From Candidatus Synechococcus spongiarum (GTDB taxonomy: Bacteria > Cyanobacteriota > Cyanobacteriia > PCC-6307 > Cyanobiaceae): a stretch of 49,556 nucleotides of DNA. Of the stretch, positions 1 to 8,469 are shown in pieces. The notes under the pieces are model-generated. The model saw only the letters and a list, made by a program, of their open reading frames with translations. It searched no databases and was not told where the DNA came from. The stretch is taken from contig NZ_FITM01000092.1 of assembly GCF_900047545.1 (NCBI RefSeq), positions 1 through 49,556 on the forward strand, written 5' to 3'. A program made the position numbers and the translations under genes. The first letter of the stretch is position 1. Each line of letters starts with the position of its first letter.

Positions 1-181
1 CCCAGCCCCGTACCCAACCTCACAACCCTCTCCTGACCTTATCCAGAATTGGGGTTGGAAGTGGTACCCACACCATGGCATCGGTCTTGCCGGTGAGGGT
101 GAGGCAGATACTGAGCTGCACAACCCGGGTTGGGGCCGCTGCACGGGGAGAGGTGTTCTCGCCCTTGGACCTCTACGATCC
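1..181 (+). other. Open leader upstream of pyrD, no supported gene
   Basis: The frame of pyrD stays open back to the left edge of the window. The upstream translation contains a stretch reading [13 protein letters not shown], which faintly resembles the C-terminal His-Gly...Asn-Glu...Ala-Asp region of RNase HI. I recall rnhA as a neighbour of pyrD in marine Synechococcus, but the match is too weak to call a gene. It may be a remnant of rnhA or simply non-coding DNA. The DNA to the left of the window is needed to decide. Confidence 0.2.
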
Positions 182-1387
182 GTGAAACCGGTCCTGGTCA
201 CTCCCGTGATTGGCGGTCATCATCCCCATCCCTACCAACGGTTCATCGGACCCCTGTTGGCCAGGGACGATGGGCCGGATCCCGAACTCATGAGTCAACT
301 GAGCCTGCAGGTCCTGGCCTGGGCGGCGCGGGGACGGCGGTGGCCCCCATGGCGGGGGCTGCTGGCCAGCACCACAGCCGTGCTGCAGCGGCGGGATCCG
401 CGGCTGCAACAGCACTGTCTGGGGCTCACCTTCCCCAATCTCCTGGGACTGGCGGCAGGGTTTGACAAGAACGGGGTGGCGGCCGCCATCTGGCACTGTT
501 TCGGTTTTGGATTTGCCGAGCTGGGCACCATGACGGCCTTGCCCCAACGGGGCAATCCGCGCCCGCGCCTCTTTCGTCTGGCGGCGGAACAGGCCGCCCT
601 CAACCGCATGGGGTTCAATAACCAGGGTTCACTGCGGGCCGCCACTGGGTTGAGGGAGCAGCAGTTGCCGCCGCCGGGCCAGAGGCCGGCCTTGCTGGGG
701 CTCAACATCGGCAAATCCCGGGCCACACCCATGGCGGCGGCAGTGGAGGACTACGCCGTCAGCTACGGCCGCCTGGCGCCCCTTGCCGACTACGTGGTGA
801 TCAACGTGTCTTCCCCCAACACCCCTGGCCTGCGAGAGTTGCAAAGTGTGGAGGCCTTGCGCCAGTTGATCGGCCGCCTCCAGGCCACGCCGCTGCCTAC
901 ACCGCGCCCACCCCTGTTGGTGAAACTTGCCCCCGACTTGACCGACGACCAGTTGCTGGAGTTGGCGGAGTTGGCCCTGGACCTGCATCGGCAGGGTTGG
1001 TTGGCGGGGATAATAGCCAACAACACCAGCCTGGATCGCCATGGCCTGGGGGCGCGGCGGCTGATGACGGGCCGCACCCTGGCGGAGGAGGCCGGTGGCC
1101 TCAGCGGAGCGCCGATTCGCGCCCGTTCCCTGGCGGTGCTGCGCCAGCTTTGGCGCCGTGTTGGCGGCCGTGTGCCCCTGGTGGGGGTGGGGGGCATCGA
1201 CTCTCCCCAGGCCGCCTGGGAGCGGCTGGCCGCGGGCGCCAGCCTGCTGCAGCTCTACACCGGCTGGATCTACCAGGGTCCCCAGTTGGTGCCGGTGGTG
1301 CTGGAGGGGTTGCTCAAACAACTGGATGCCCACGGCCTCAACTCCGTGGCGGACGGGGTGGGCACGGAACTGCCCTGGTTGTCGTAA
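182..1387 (+). CDS. pyrD: Dihydroorotate dehydrogenase (quinone), class 2
   Basis: This enzyme oxidises dihydroorotate to orotate in pyrimidine synthesis and passes electrons to membrane quinone. The 401-residue product has the FMN-barrel signature AAGFDKNG near residue 91, followed by the class 2 pattern [20 protein letters not shown], the substrate-loop motif NRMGFNN, and [11 protein letters not shown] carrying the catalytic serine expected of class 2 enzymes. The C-terminal half has GVGGI and [11 protein letters not shown], which bind the FMN phosphate. The GTG at 182 is the first start after the upstream frame; family similarity begins at about residue 20, so a later start is possible. 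The next gene, pilM, begins 36 bases downstream on the same strand. Confidence 0.95.
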   Translation: MKPVLVTPVIGGHHPHPYQRFIGPLLARDDGPDPELMSQLSLQVLAWAARGRRWPPWRGLLASTTAVLQRRDPRLQQHCLGLTFPNLLGLAAGFDKNGVAAAIWHCFGFGFAELGTMTALPQRGNPRPRLFRLAAEQAALNRMGFNNQGSLRAATGLREQQLPPPGQRPALLGLNIGKSRATPMAAAVEDYAVSYGRLAPLADYVVINVSSPNTPGLRELQSVEALRQLIGRLQATPLPTPRPPLLVKLAPDLTDDQLLELAELALDLHRQGWLAGIIANNTSLDRHGLGARRLMTGRTLAEEAGGLSGAPIRARSLAVLRQLWRRVGGRVPLVGVGGIDSPQAAWERLAAGASLLQLYTGWIYQGPQLVPVVLEGLLKQLDAHGLNSVADGVGTELPWLS

Positions 1388-1423
1388 CGAGGGAACCCTT
1401 GTGGTAACCCCGATCGGGCAGCC

Positions 1424-2476
1424 ATGGTTTTGGATCACCTTGCCGACAGGTTTCAGCGGACCCGCCGTTGGTTGACGGCCACCACCGTGGCCATGGAGGC
1501 CAATGACCAGGGGGTGATTGCGCTACGCATGGTCCCTTCCGGGACGGGACAGGCTCCCCAGATCACGGACTGCGCCGTCGCTGCCCTGCCGGAGGGGTTC
1601 ATCACGGCAGGGGTTCCCCAGGAGCCCCAAGCCCTGGGCCATTTCATCCGTGACCTATTGGATGAAGGCGACATTCCAGTGCGGGATGTGGCTTTGGATC
1701 TACCGCCCCCCTGTTGCCAGGCCCGGCTCCTGCGGCTGCCGGAGACCATCCCGGCTACGGCGCTGCCCCAACTGGTGCGCAAGCTGGGCACGGAGGAGGG
1801 ATTACCCACAGCCTTGCGCCAAGCGCAAATTGCCACCCTGCCCTTTTCCCCACAGGCTGCCACTGGGGAACAATCCGTGCTGCTGATTGGCTGTGAGCGC
1901 GCCACGGTGGCGGCCTGGATCCAGACCATGGCGGCGGCTGGGCTGAGCCTGCGGCGACTGGGCTGGGCCCAGACCACGCTGCTGCGGGCCTTGCAAGGGC
2001 TCCAATCCCTGTTTGGCAAACTGGAACTGGTGGGGCTGCTAGATCTTCAGCCCGGGACCAGTTGGCTCACCCTGGTGCTGGATGGGGTGCCCTACACCAT
2101 GACCTCCCTGCCCGGCCTGCCGGATGGCGGGTTTCATGGGCGCCTCCAACAACACCTGGAAGGAGAGGAGCCTGACCCGGAGGAGACCTTGCTCCCCCTC
2201 AACCTGCAAGCCTCCCACACCTTGGTGTGGGCCTTGATCGATGCGGTAGAGACGGCGCAACAGCGCCATGGCCAGGCCCACATGGCGCAGCTTTACCTGG
2301 TGGGGCCCGGCAGCGCCTATCCCCGCATTGCCCAGCAGATTGCGGAGCAGTCGGGTTGGCCCACAGCCCTACTGGATCCCATGGCGCTGCTAAACGTCCA
2401 CCACCCTCTCCCCCCGGAGGTGGTGGTGGGCTCCGCCATGGCCCGGCTGGTGACCACCGCCATGGAGGACCTCTAA
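1424..2476 (+). CDS. pilM: Type IV pilus assembly protein PilM
   Basis: PilM is a cytoplasmic actin-like ATPase that binds the N-terminus of PilN and anchors the inner-membrane alignment platform of the type IV pilus. The 350-residue product is soluble, with no membrane segment, and looks like the divergent PilM of marine picocyanobacteria. The assignment rests partly on order: it is followed at once by a PilN-like and then a PilO-like protein. The conserved segment DVALDLPPPCCQARLLRLPE lies near residues 87-106, and a GSAMARL stretch closes the actin-like fold. Cyanobacterial pili serve motility and DNA uptake. The stop is three bases before the pilN start, so the genes are probably co-translated. 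Confidence 0.8.
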   Translation: MVLDHLADRFQRTRRWLTATTVAMEANDQGVIALRMVPSGTGQAPQITDCAVAALPEGFITAGVPQEPQALGHFIRDLLDEGDIPVRDVALDLPPPCCQARLLRLPETIPATALPQLVRKLGTEEGLPTALRQAQIATLPFSPQAATGEQSVLLIGCERATVAAWIQTMAAAGLSLRRLGWAQTTLLRALQGLQSLFGKLELVGLLDLQPGTSWLTLVLDGVPYTMTSLPGLPDGGFHGRLQQHLEGEEPDPEETLLPLNLQASHTLVWALIDAVETAQQRHGQAHMAQLYLVGPGSAYPRIAQQIAEQSGWPTALLDPMALLNVHHPLPPEVVVGSAMARLVTTAMEDL

Positions 2477-2479
2477 GCC

Positions 2480-3205
2480 ATGGCCAAGGCATCAACAACC
2501 CGCTGGCCTGCGGTGGACCTACTGGCGGAACAGCGTCGGGCATTGGGGCTCAAGCCGCCCCGACGGCTGGCTGCCACGCTGGTGTTGTGGCGGGGCGCAG
2601 CAGCCGGGCTGGCCCTGCTGGCGGTGGTGGCGGCGCTGGGGATGGCCGCCACCCGGGAGCGGCTGGCCTGGACCCGGCGGGTGGAGGCCCTGGCACCGGA
2701 GGCAGGCAAGCATGAGCAGTTGCATGAGCAGTTGCAGCAGAGCCACCATCACCTGACCCGGTTGCGGCAGAGCAACGGGGCGCTGGTGCAGGCCCTGAGC
2801 GCTCAACGTCCCCACTCCCTGCTGTTGATGGAGCTGGCGGCCCAAACCCCGCCTGGTGTCCAGTTGCTGGAACTCAGCGGCGCACCGGACGGCATCACCC
2901 TCAAGGGGCAAGCGGAGAACTGGCCTCTGGTGAACCTATTACAACTGCACTTACAGGCATCCCCCCTGTTCCAGCCGGGGGACGGGGTACAGGTGAAGGG
3001 GCTCAGTCCAACGGCGACCCCAGGGACACCCAACTGGGTGACTTTCCAACTCACGGCCCGCTTCCAGCCGCAACCCTTGCACGAGCCGGGATCCCGTCTT
3101 CAGCAGCGGGGGACCCGTGGCCTGGCGCAGCGGCTCCAGCTTTTGGAGGCCCATGGGCTGTTATCCCCTGTGCAATCTCACCCCACCAATGACCAACTTC
3201 AGTGA
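2480..3205 (+). CDS. pilN: Type IV pilus assembly protein PilN
   Basis: PilN is a bitopic inner-membrane protein that pairs with PilO and binds PilM on the cytoplasmic side. The 241-residue product has the expected layout: a cytoplasmic N-terminus containing the PilM-binding-like stretch VDLLAEQRRALGL, one membrane helix at about residues 34-54, a heptad-like helical region with repeated HEQL, and a periplasmic ferredoxin-like domain including QTPPGVQLLELSG and ITLKGQAEN. The ATG at 2480 directly follows the pilM stop. Its 3' end overlaps the pilO start by 17 bases, which supports translational coupling. Confidence 0.82.
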   Translation: MAKASTTRWPAVDLLAEQRRALGLKPPRRLAATLVLWRGAAAGLALLAVVAALGMAATRERLAWTRRVEALAPEAGKHEQLHEQLQQSHHHLTRLRQSNGALVQALSAQRPHSLLLMELAAQTPPGVQLLELSGAPDGITLKGQAENWPLVNLLQLHLQASPLFQPGDGVQVKGLSPTATPGTPNWVTFQLTARFQPQPLHEPGSRLQQRGTRGLAQRLQLLEAHGLLSPVQSHPTNDQLQ

Positions 3206-3890
3206 CCCCTCGCCCGCAAAGCGGCAGTTGACCCAGGAACAGGTTTTGCTGGCCTTCCCCCTGGCAGTGGCAGCGCTGGCGGCCATGACGCTGCTCCTGG
3301 TGTGGGTGTGGCCCCAATGGCAGCAGCGCCAAGCTCTCATCCAGCGTCGGGATGCTGTTCTGCAACAACAGCAGCAGTTGGGCCAGCAGCGCCACGCCCT
3401 TGCCGAGGCACGGCAGCAGGTGCAGCAGGCGGTGAACCATCAGGCCCAGATCCTGGCGCTCATCGCCCCGACCCGGCAACTGGACACCCTGCTCACCACC
3501 GTGGCCGAAGCCGCCCAGGCCCGGCAGGTGCAGCTTGTGCGCTACGAACCCCGCCAGAGCGTTGGGGGCACCCCATCCACCCCTGCTGCTGCCACCGGGG
3601 AGGACACACCAGCTAACAGCGACGCAGAGCAGGAGCCCACGGCATCCCCAGGAGATCCTCTGCTGGCCCCAGGCCTACAGAAACAGGAGATTTTGCTCAC
3701 CTTCGAAGGGGACTACGGCAACATCCTGGCGGTCCTGCAAAGCCTGGAGTCGTTGCAGCCCCTGGTGGTGGCCCACGACTTAAAACTGGAAGGACGCCCC
3801 CCTTCAGCGGACCAGCCCCCATCAACCCAGGCCGCGACCACCCGCATGAACCTGAGGCTGACGGTTTATGCCCAGGCGCAAGACACGTGA
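3189..3890 (+). CDS. pilO: Type IV pilus assembly protein PilO
   Basis: PilO is the partner of PilN in the inner-membrane pilus platform. The 233-residue product, starting from the ATG at 3189, has a short cytoplasmic tail, one membrane helix at about residues 19-40, and a long Gln-rich coiled coil at residues 42-90. A Pro/Thr/Ser/Glu-rich linker of about 40 residues follows, and then the globular C-terminal domain with ILLTFEGDYGNILAVLQSLE, typical of PilO. The linker is longer and more acidic than usual. An in-frame start further upstream would lie deep inside pilN, so the ATG at 3189 is preferred. No pilQ secretin follows; the next gene is on the opposite strand. Confidence 0.82.
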   Translation: MTNFSDPSPAKRQLTQEQVLLAFPLAVAALAAMTLLLVWVWPQWQQRQALIQRRDAVLQQQQQLGQQRHALAEARQQVQQAVNHQAQILALIAPTRQLDTLLTTVAEAAQARQVQLVRYEPRQSVGGTPSTPAAATGEDTPANSDAEQEPTASPGDPLLAPGLQKQEILLTFEGDYGNILAVLQSLESLQPLVVAHDLKLEGRPPSADQPPSTQAATTRMNLRLTVYAQAQDT

Positions 3891-3966
3891 CACTTGACCA
3901 AGGAGGGGGAACCGCCCCAGCCGCGAGCGTCACCATTGCCGCTCACCCAGGCGAACCTGTCACCTG

Positions 3967-4446
3967 CTACATCAAGGCCGCGGGGGTGAGTTGCTCGTAG
4001 CGCTCGAAAGGTTGGAGGATCCAGGGGCTGGCCGGTAACTCCATGGCCCAGAGATGGGGGCGCACAGCGCTGTGGCCTTTCAGCCAAAGCACGGCGGTGG
4101 AGAGGGAGTCCGGGTTGATGGACTGGCGCAGCCACGTGGTTGCGGCCCTCAGGGTGGCACCCGAATCAGTCAGGTCGTCCACCAGCAGCAGGTGAGACCC
4201 AAGACGGGGACAGGTGTGGGCCAGGCTCTGCCCCACCCGCACACTGCCCTGCTCCCGACCGTTGGCGCCCCCATAGCTGCTGATGGCCATCACCACCAGG
4301 GGTCGGTTAAAGATTCGCGAGAGGGTGTCCCCCACCCGCAGACCCCCTCGGGACAGGGCCACCACCTGGTCGAAGGGGCAGCCGTGGTGGTGAACCAGCA
4401 GGGCCAGATGCTCAATCAATGCATGGTACTGGTCCCAACTCACCAC
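3967..4446 (-). CDS. Phosphoribosyltransferase family protein
   Basis: This is a type I phosphoribosyltransferase fold protein of about 159 residues, of the small purine/xanthine type. The PRPP-binding motif reads LLLVDDLTDSGATL, with the two acidic residues and the Asp-Ser-Gly loop. An N-terminal substrate-side segment VVALSRGGLRVGDTLSR matches the hypoxanthine/xanthine branch. The substrate cannot be read from sequence, but purine base salvage is most likely. Two adjacent GTG codons (4446 and 4443) fit the family's start just before SWDQYHALIE, 20 bases after the glycosylase stop. The nearest upstream ATG would lie inside the glycosylase gene. The two genes probably form one transcript. Confidence 0.82.
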   Translation of the reverse strand: MVSWDQYHALIEHLALLVHHHGCPFDQVVALSRGGLRVGDTLSRIFNRPLVVMAISSYGGANGREQGSVRVGQSLAHTCPRLGSHLLLVDDLTDSGATLRAATTWLRQSINPDSLSTAVLWLKGHSAVRPHLWAMELPASPWILQPFERYEQLTPAALM

Positions 4447-4465
4447 CAGTTGCCCGGCGGTGGGA

Positions 4466-5158
4466 TCAACGAGGGGTTTCACGGTTCCGAGCACTTGACG
4501 CCAGCTTATCCAGGCGGGCGCGGACGGCTTTGAAATCTTCCCAGGTGAGCCATTTGGGTTGCCCCTTTTGCCGCGATGCATTGCGCAGCAGAAACGACGG
4601 ATGGAAGACGGGCATATAAGCTCTACCGTCCCGTTCAATCCACTGTCCCCGCATCCTGGTGATGCCGGTTTTGATGCCCAGCACCCCCGTCATGGCGGTA
4701 GATCCCGCCAGCAGCACCACGGCCGGATTCACCAGTTGAATCTGCCGTTGAAGCCATGGGCGACAGTGGGCCGTTTCTTCAGGCGTGGGTTTGCGGTTGC
4801 CGGGGGGGCGGCACTTGACCACGTTGCAGATGTAGATGTCCTGCTCCTGATCAAGGCCCACGCTGGCCAGGATTTGATCCAGCAACCGACCCGCCCGCCC
4901 CACGAAGGGGAGGCCGGTTTCGTCTTCATGCTGGCCGGGGCCCTCCCCGATGAGCATGAGCTGCGCCAGGGGATTGCCCCGACTGATGACCACGTGGGTG
5001 CGGGTGGCAGCCAGAGCGCAACGCTGGCAGCCCACACACTCCCTGGTCAAGGCCTCCAGGCTGTCTTCCTGCTCCGGTGCCGGGGTGGTGGCTACCGCGG
5101 CAGGGGGTGCATCCTCCTCCCCCGAGAACAGATCAAGCTGGCTGCGCTGGGTGCCCAT
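4466..5158 (-). CDS. Uracil-DNA glycosylase, family 4 (Fe-S type)
   Basis: The enzyme removes uracil from DNA at the start of base-excision repair. The 230-residue product has the family 4 motifs in order: paired cysteines ECVGCQRCALA, the active-site segment GEGPGQHEDETGLPFVGRAG, CNVVKCRPPGNRKP, and the HPSFLLR motif that contacts DNA. The cysteines at CxxC, at CNVVKC and in EETAHC agree with the four-cysteine iron-sulphur ligand set of this family. An acidic, Pro/Ala-rich tail of about 30 residues precedes the domain. The gene lies 9 bases after the glyoxalase-like gene on the same strand. Confidence 0.92.
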   Translation of the reverse strand: MGTQRSQLDLFSGEEDAPPAAVATTPAPEQEDSLEALTRECVGCQRCALAATRTHVVISRGNPLAQLMLIGEGPGQHEDETGLPFVGRAGRLLDQILASVGLDQEQDIYICNVVKCRPPGNRKPTPEETAHCRPWLQRQIQLVNPAVVLLAGSTAMTGVLGIKTGITRMRGQWIERDGRAYMPVFHPSFLLRNASRQKGQPKWLTWEDFKAVRARLDKLASSARNRETPR

Positions 5159-5167
5159 GGACCCAGT

Positions 5168-5575
5168 TTAGGCTGGGCGGTCCGTGGGCGCTTCCCACAA
5201 CAGCACGGGGTTGCCCTCGAGATCCAGCAGCCATTGCTCCCGACCGAAGGACGCCTCACGGATGGGCTCCAGCACCTGGCCCCCCAGGGCCGTGGCCCGT
5301 TGGCGTATGGACTCCAAATCGGCGCAACGCAGACAGAGGGCCAGGCCACCGTTCTGCCGGGGTTGGGGGCGCCGGCGTGAAGGGCGATACAACACCATGT
5401 CCATCCCTGTGGGGAGACGGACGGTGACGGCGCCTCCCGGAACAAACGGGACGACAGCGGCGGATTCGCCACCCATAAGGTCCGCGTAAAAGCCGGCCAG
5501 GCGCCGGGGATTCCGGCTGCCCAGCACCAGGCAGCAGTGTGGCGCTACGCCGTCGGGACGGGCTGGCTCAACCAT
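5168..5575 (-). CDS. Glyoxalase/VOC-fold protein
   Basis: This 135-residue protein belongs to the vicinal oxygen chelate superfamily. It has the two half-barrel repeats: an N-terminal CCLVLGSRNPRRLAGFYADLMG and a C-terminal ALCLRCADLESIRQRATALGG leading into WLLDLEGNPVLLWEAP. That ending, with aspartate and glutamate preceding the final strand, is typical of the glyoxalase/bleomycin-resistance family. The substrate is unknown; a metal-dependent lyase or dioxygenase, or a binding protein, are all possible. The ATG at 5575 gives a standard family length. It is divergent from the decayed aminotransferase. Confidence 0.8.
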   Translation of the reverse strand: MVEPARPDGVAPHCCLVLGSRNPRRLAGFYADLMGGESAAVVPFVPGGAVTVRLPTGMDMVLYRPSRRRPQPRQNGGLALCLRCADLESIRQRATALGGQVLEPIREASFGREQWLLDLEGNPVLLWEAPTDRPA

Positions 5576-5682
5576 GGGGGAGTTCCGTAGCGGTGGGGAA
5601 TCTGGATTACACTCGCAAAGGGTGTCACGAGATGCGGTCGCGAAAACACATGAAGCTTGCTGAGAGGGGCCCAGCGACCCCA

Positions 5683-6624
5683 GCCTTCCCTCACTCTGGC
5701 CATCAGCGCCAGGCCCGTGACTGACAGCAGTAGGGGAAGACGCTTGTAGCCTCAGCACCGGTGAGCCGGATTTTGCGACGCCGCCCTTCCTCTGCAGGGC
5801 CGCTGAAGGGGCCACGAAGGCTGGCCACACCCGCTACGGCCCAGCAGCGGGGGAACCTGCCCTGAGGGAGGCCATCGCCAACAAGCTTCAACAGGACAAC
5901 AAGCTGACCTGCGGCCCTGATAAAATCATGGTCAGCAATGGGGCCAAGCAGACGCTGTACACCCTGTTCCAGGTGCTGCTGGATACCGGTGACAAGGTGA
6001 TTCTTCCGGCGCCCTACTGGCTCAGCTATCCCCCATGGTTCACCTGGCCGGGTGGCCGCAGCGTGATTGTTCCCACCCGTCAGGACGAGAACCACCAACT
6101 CGACGTGAGTTTTGGCGCTGTGGCCCTGGACCTAGCGGAGCGCACCTTTGTGGTCAAAGGCTTTTCCAAGAATTGGGCCATGACGGGCTGGCGGCTGGGT
6201 TATCTGGCGGGTCCTGAGTCATCTTGGGCAAAGCCGTGGCGCTCCAGAGCCAAAGCACCAGCAACGTGTGCAGCTTTGTGCAATATGGGGGCCTGGCGGT
6301 GCTGAACGGCTCACGGGAGTGCATCCACACCATGGTGGCGGCCTTTGCCCAGCGGCGGCGCCTGGATGCTCCAGGCCCTGGAATCCATGGAGCACGTCCA
6401 TGGCCTGGCGCCACAGGGCGCCTTCTACGCCTTGCTCAACATTGCCGACACCAACCTGGGTTCCGTGGTGTTTTGCGAGCGGCTTCTGGCGGCGGCCGGC
6501 ATGGCCATCGTGCCCGGCGCCACTTTTGGAGACGACCACACCCGTCCGCCTCTCTTTCGCAACGGACATCACCACCTTGCAACACGGGCTGGAACGGTTG
6601 CAGACGTTTCTGGCTGGGCTCTAG
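5683..6624 (+). pseudogene. aspC: Aspartate aminotransferase remnant (frameshifted, internally deleted)
   Basis: The segments of a class I PLP-dependent aspartate aminotransferase can be followed through all three forward frames. They begin with SLTLAISAR near the N-terminus, then CSLSTGEPDFATPPF, TRYGPAAGEPALREAIA, MVSNGAKQTLYTLFQVLL and ILPAPYWLSYP. The PLP-lysine segment KGFSKNWAMTGWRLGYLAGP is still present, followed by VALQSQSTSNVCSFVQYGGL and the tail RLSFATDITTLQ ending at the TAG at 6622-6624. Frame changes are needed near 5715-5735, 6213-6225, 6350-6365 and 6535-6545. Between HQLD and VSFGAV (about 6100-6108) some 70 residues of the large domain are missing, including the Asn-Pro-Thr-Gly and Asp-Glu-Ile-Tyr regions. 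It cannot encode a working enzyme. Confidence 0.92.
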
Positions 6625-6734
6625 GGAGAACATCCAAGGTTGGGAATCCACCTTTTGGAGGACGAATTTTCAGTACTTAGGAGGATGCTGTTGATCTTGA
6701 ATTCGTAGAGCGTAAATGGGCTTGCACAATTTTA

Positions 6735-7613
6735 ATGCCATTCCACGAGATGTCTGACATTGTCACGGAAACGCGTCAACTGTTTACCGCATTAATTCAA
6801 AGCCGTCGCCAGGATTATGATACATCTGATCTAACTGCTCTACGCAACCGCATTGTTGAAATGAATAGCCCCCTGGTCCGTCAGGTGGCTAGTCGCATGG
6901 TGCATCGTTGCAGTCTGGACTTTGATGAGTTGGTCCAGATTGGCCATCTGGGGTTAATCAAAGCCGTGGAGCGCTTTGATCCCGGCACTGGCTATGCCTT
7001 CAGTTCCTTTGCCATTCCACTGATCCGTGGCGAGATTCTTCATCACCTCAGGGATCACGTGAGTCTCGTTCGCGTCTCCCGCCGCTTGCTGGAACTCCAT
7101 GCCCGGGGCGTCAAACTCCAGAGTGCCATGGCCAATGCCTCGGGCCGGTATCCCACGGAGTCGGAGCTTTGTGCAGCGCTGGAGACCACCCCCAGGCGAT
7201 GGCAGCAGGCCTGTCAGGCGAAGCGCAGTCTGCGGATCTACAGCCTGGATCAACAGGTGGGCACACTGGAGGACGAGCGGGAAGCCCTGCGGCTGGTGGA
7301 GACGCTGTCTGCACCGTCCCAGGAGGAAGACGCCGCTGAACTCTATGCCCATCTGCACGACTTCGTTGCCCGCCTGGGGGCTGATGCACAACGGCTCCTC
7401 AGATGGCGTGTTTTTGACGGGCTCAGCCATCGGGAACTGGCCCATCGGGAAGGGGTCAGCATACGGGTGATCAGCCGACGGCTCCACACCACCCTGCAGC
7501 AGCTTCACCATCAACTCAAGCCCATGGTGGTTGAACCTGCCTACCCGCCACCACCGCAGCAGCACTGCTCTTCAACGCCAGCCCATCCCCAGCGCCGCGC
7601 CCATGGCCAGTAG
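6735..7613 (+). CDS. sigF: Group 3 RNA polymerase sigma factor (SigF-like)
   Basis: This alternative sigma-70-family factor directs RNA polymerase to special promoters. The 292-residue protein has region 2 with DFDELVQIGHLGLIKAVERFDPGTGYAFSSFAIPLIRGEI (residues about 62-100, promoter -10 recognition), region 3 (LLELHARGV to LCAALETTP), and region 4 with the helix-turn-helix LSHRELAHREGVSIRVISRRL (about residues 226-246). In Synechocystis, SigF controls pilus and motility genes, which makes its placement 3 kb from pilMNO suggestive; that link is inference. A second in-frame ATG at 6750 is possible. The His/Pro/Gln-rich tail overlaps the convergent DUF92 gene by 42 bases and may be a stop-loss extension. 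Confidence 0.9.
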   Translation: MPFHEMSDIVTETRQLFTALIQSRRQDYDTSDLTALRNRIVEMNSPLVRQVASRMVHRCSLDFDELVQIGHLGLIKAVERFDPGTGYAFSSFAIPLIRGEILHHLRDHVSLVRVSRRLLELHARGVKLQSAMANASGRYPTESELCAALETTPRRWQQACQAKRSLRIYSLDQQVGTLEDEREALRLVETLSAPSQEEDAAELYAHLHDFVARLGADAQRLLRWRVFDGLSHRELAHREGVSIRVISRRLHTTLQQLHHQLKPMVVEPAYPPPPQQHCSSTPAHPQRRAHGQ

Positions 7614-8330
7614 GGCCGCCACCACGGTGAGGGCAGCGTTGACCAGCTCATTGGTGAGCCAGCCCACGCGCCCCTGCCATGTGGCCCCAATCCAGCTTTC
7701 CGCCATGGTGGCCATGGTGGCCGTAGCAGCCAGGAGCACAAACTGCGCCAGGGGACCGGGGCCAATGGACGGCTTCAGCAGGGCCATGGCCAGGGCCGTA
7801 TACAGGCTAATGGCCACCACGCCGGCAACCGTACCGGTGACGCTGACGGCCCCCTCCGTCCCTGCCGGCACCGGCCGGAGGTTGGTGATCAGCAGGGTGC
7901 GTCCCCCCCAGCGCTTGCCAATTTCACTGCTGCATGTATCCCCCAGCTTGGCGGCAAAACTGGCCACAAAGCCCAGAATCAGCAGGGGGCTTGCCCCCGG
8001 CGCCAGGGCCGTGAGCACGGCCAGGCCCAAGCCTGTTGCCGCGGATCCCCAAAGATTGCCGGGCCCACGACGCCCCCCACGGGCCTCGGCAAGCTGGAGA
8101 GCCTGCTTGCGCTTGAGGCCGAGGCGGGTCACCGCTGAACCCAATGCCAGATAAAGAACAACGCTGAGCCAGCCGGGCCAGCCCATGGTTCCCCAGAGCA
8201 TGGTGCCCAACACTCCCCCATGGATCCAGCCCCGGGCGGTGAGAACCGGCAGACGGTGAACCAGAAGGATGAGCACCCCGTTCACCAGCAGCCCCACCCA
8301 CCAGGGATTGAGAGATGCAACCCAGACCAT
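7572..8330 (-). CDS. DUF92 membrane protein, VTE6-like (probable phytyl-phosphate kinase)
   Basis: This polytopic membrane protein of 252 residues has about six hydrophobic segments. It carries the DUF92 hallmark [22 protein letters not shown] (polar residues in a membrane helix), followed by [25 protein letters not shown]. Plant VTE6, a homologue of Synechocystis sll0875, phosphorylates phytyl phosphate to the diphosphate, which recycles the phytol released from chlorophyll into tocopherol and chlorophyll. That function is transferred from the family and not shown here. The 5' end lies opposite the region upstream of dnaE. Confidence 0.78.
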   Translation of the reverse strand: MVWVASLNPWWVGLLVNGVLILLVHRLPVLTARGWIHGGVLGTMLWGTMGWPGWLSVVLYLALGSAVTRLGLKRKQALQLAEARGGRRGPGNLWGSAATGLGLAVLTALAPGASPLLILGFVASFAAKLGDTCSSEIGKRWGGRTLLITNLRPVPAGTEGAVSVTGTVAGVVAISLYTALAMALLKPSIGPGPLAQFVLLAATATMATMAESWIGATWQGRVGWLTNELVNAALTVVAALLAMGAALGMGWR

Positions 8331-8469
8331 GGGGTCAATGTACAGGAACCCGTGGGGTGAACTGACGCCCCGTCAGCCCATGGCATTGGGGACAGTTTTA
8401 CGGCTGGCAGCCCATGGCGCCCGCCCCTGTGATTGGCCCTACGATTCCTGGACCTATGCAGCGCCTGGT

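Noticed and set aside
7099-7470. Reading frame opposite or shifted within the sigma factor gene
   Set aside because: It lies wholly inside the sigma factor coding region in another frame, with no ribosome site or recognisable motif.
8269-8469. N-terminal extension of DnaE by 67 residues
   Set aside because: The extra residues are unlike DnaE and lie opposite the DUF92 gene; the conserved PHP domain starts at the GTG at 8470.
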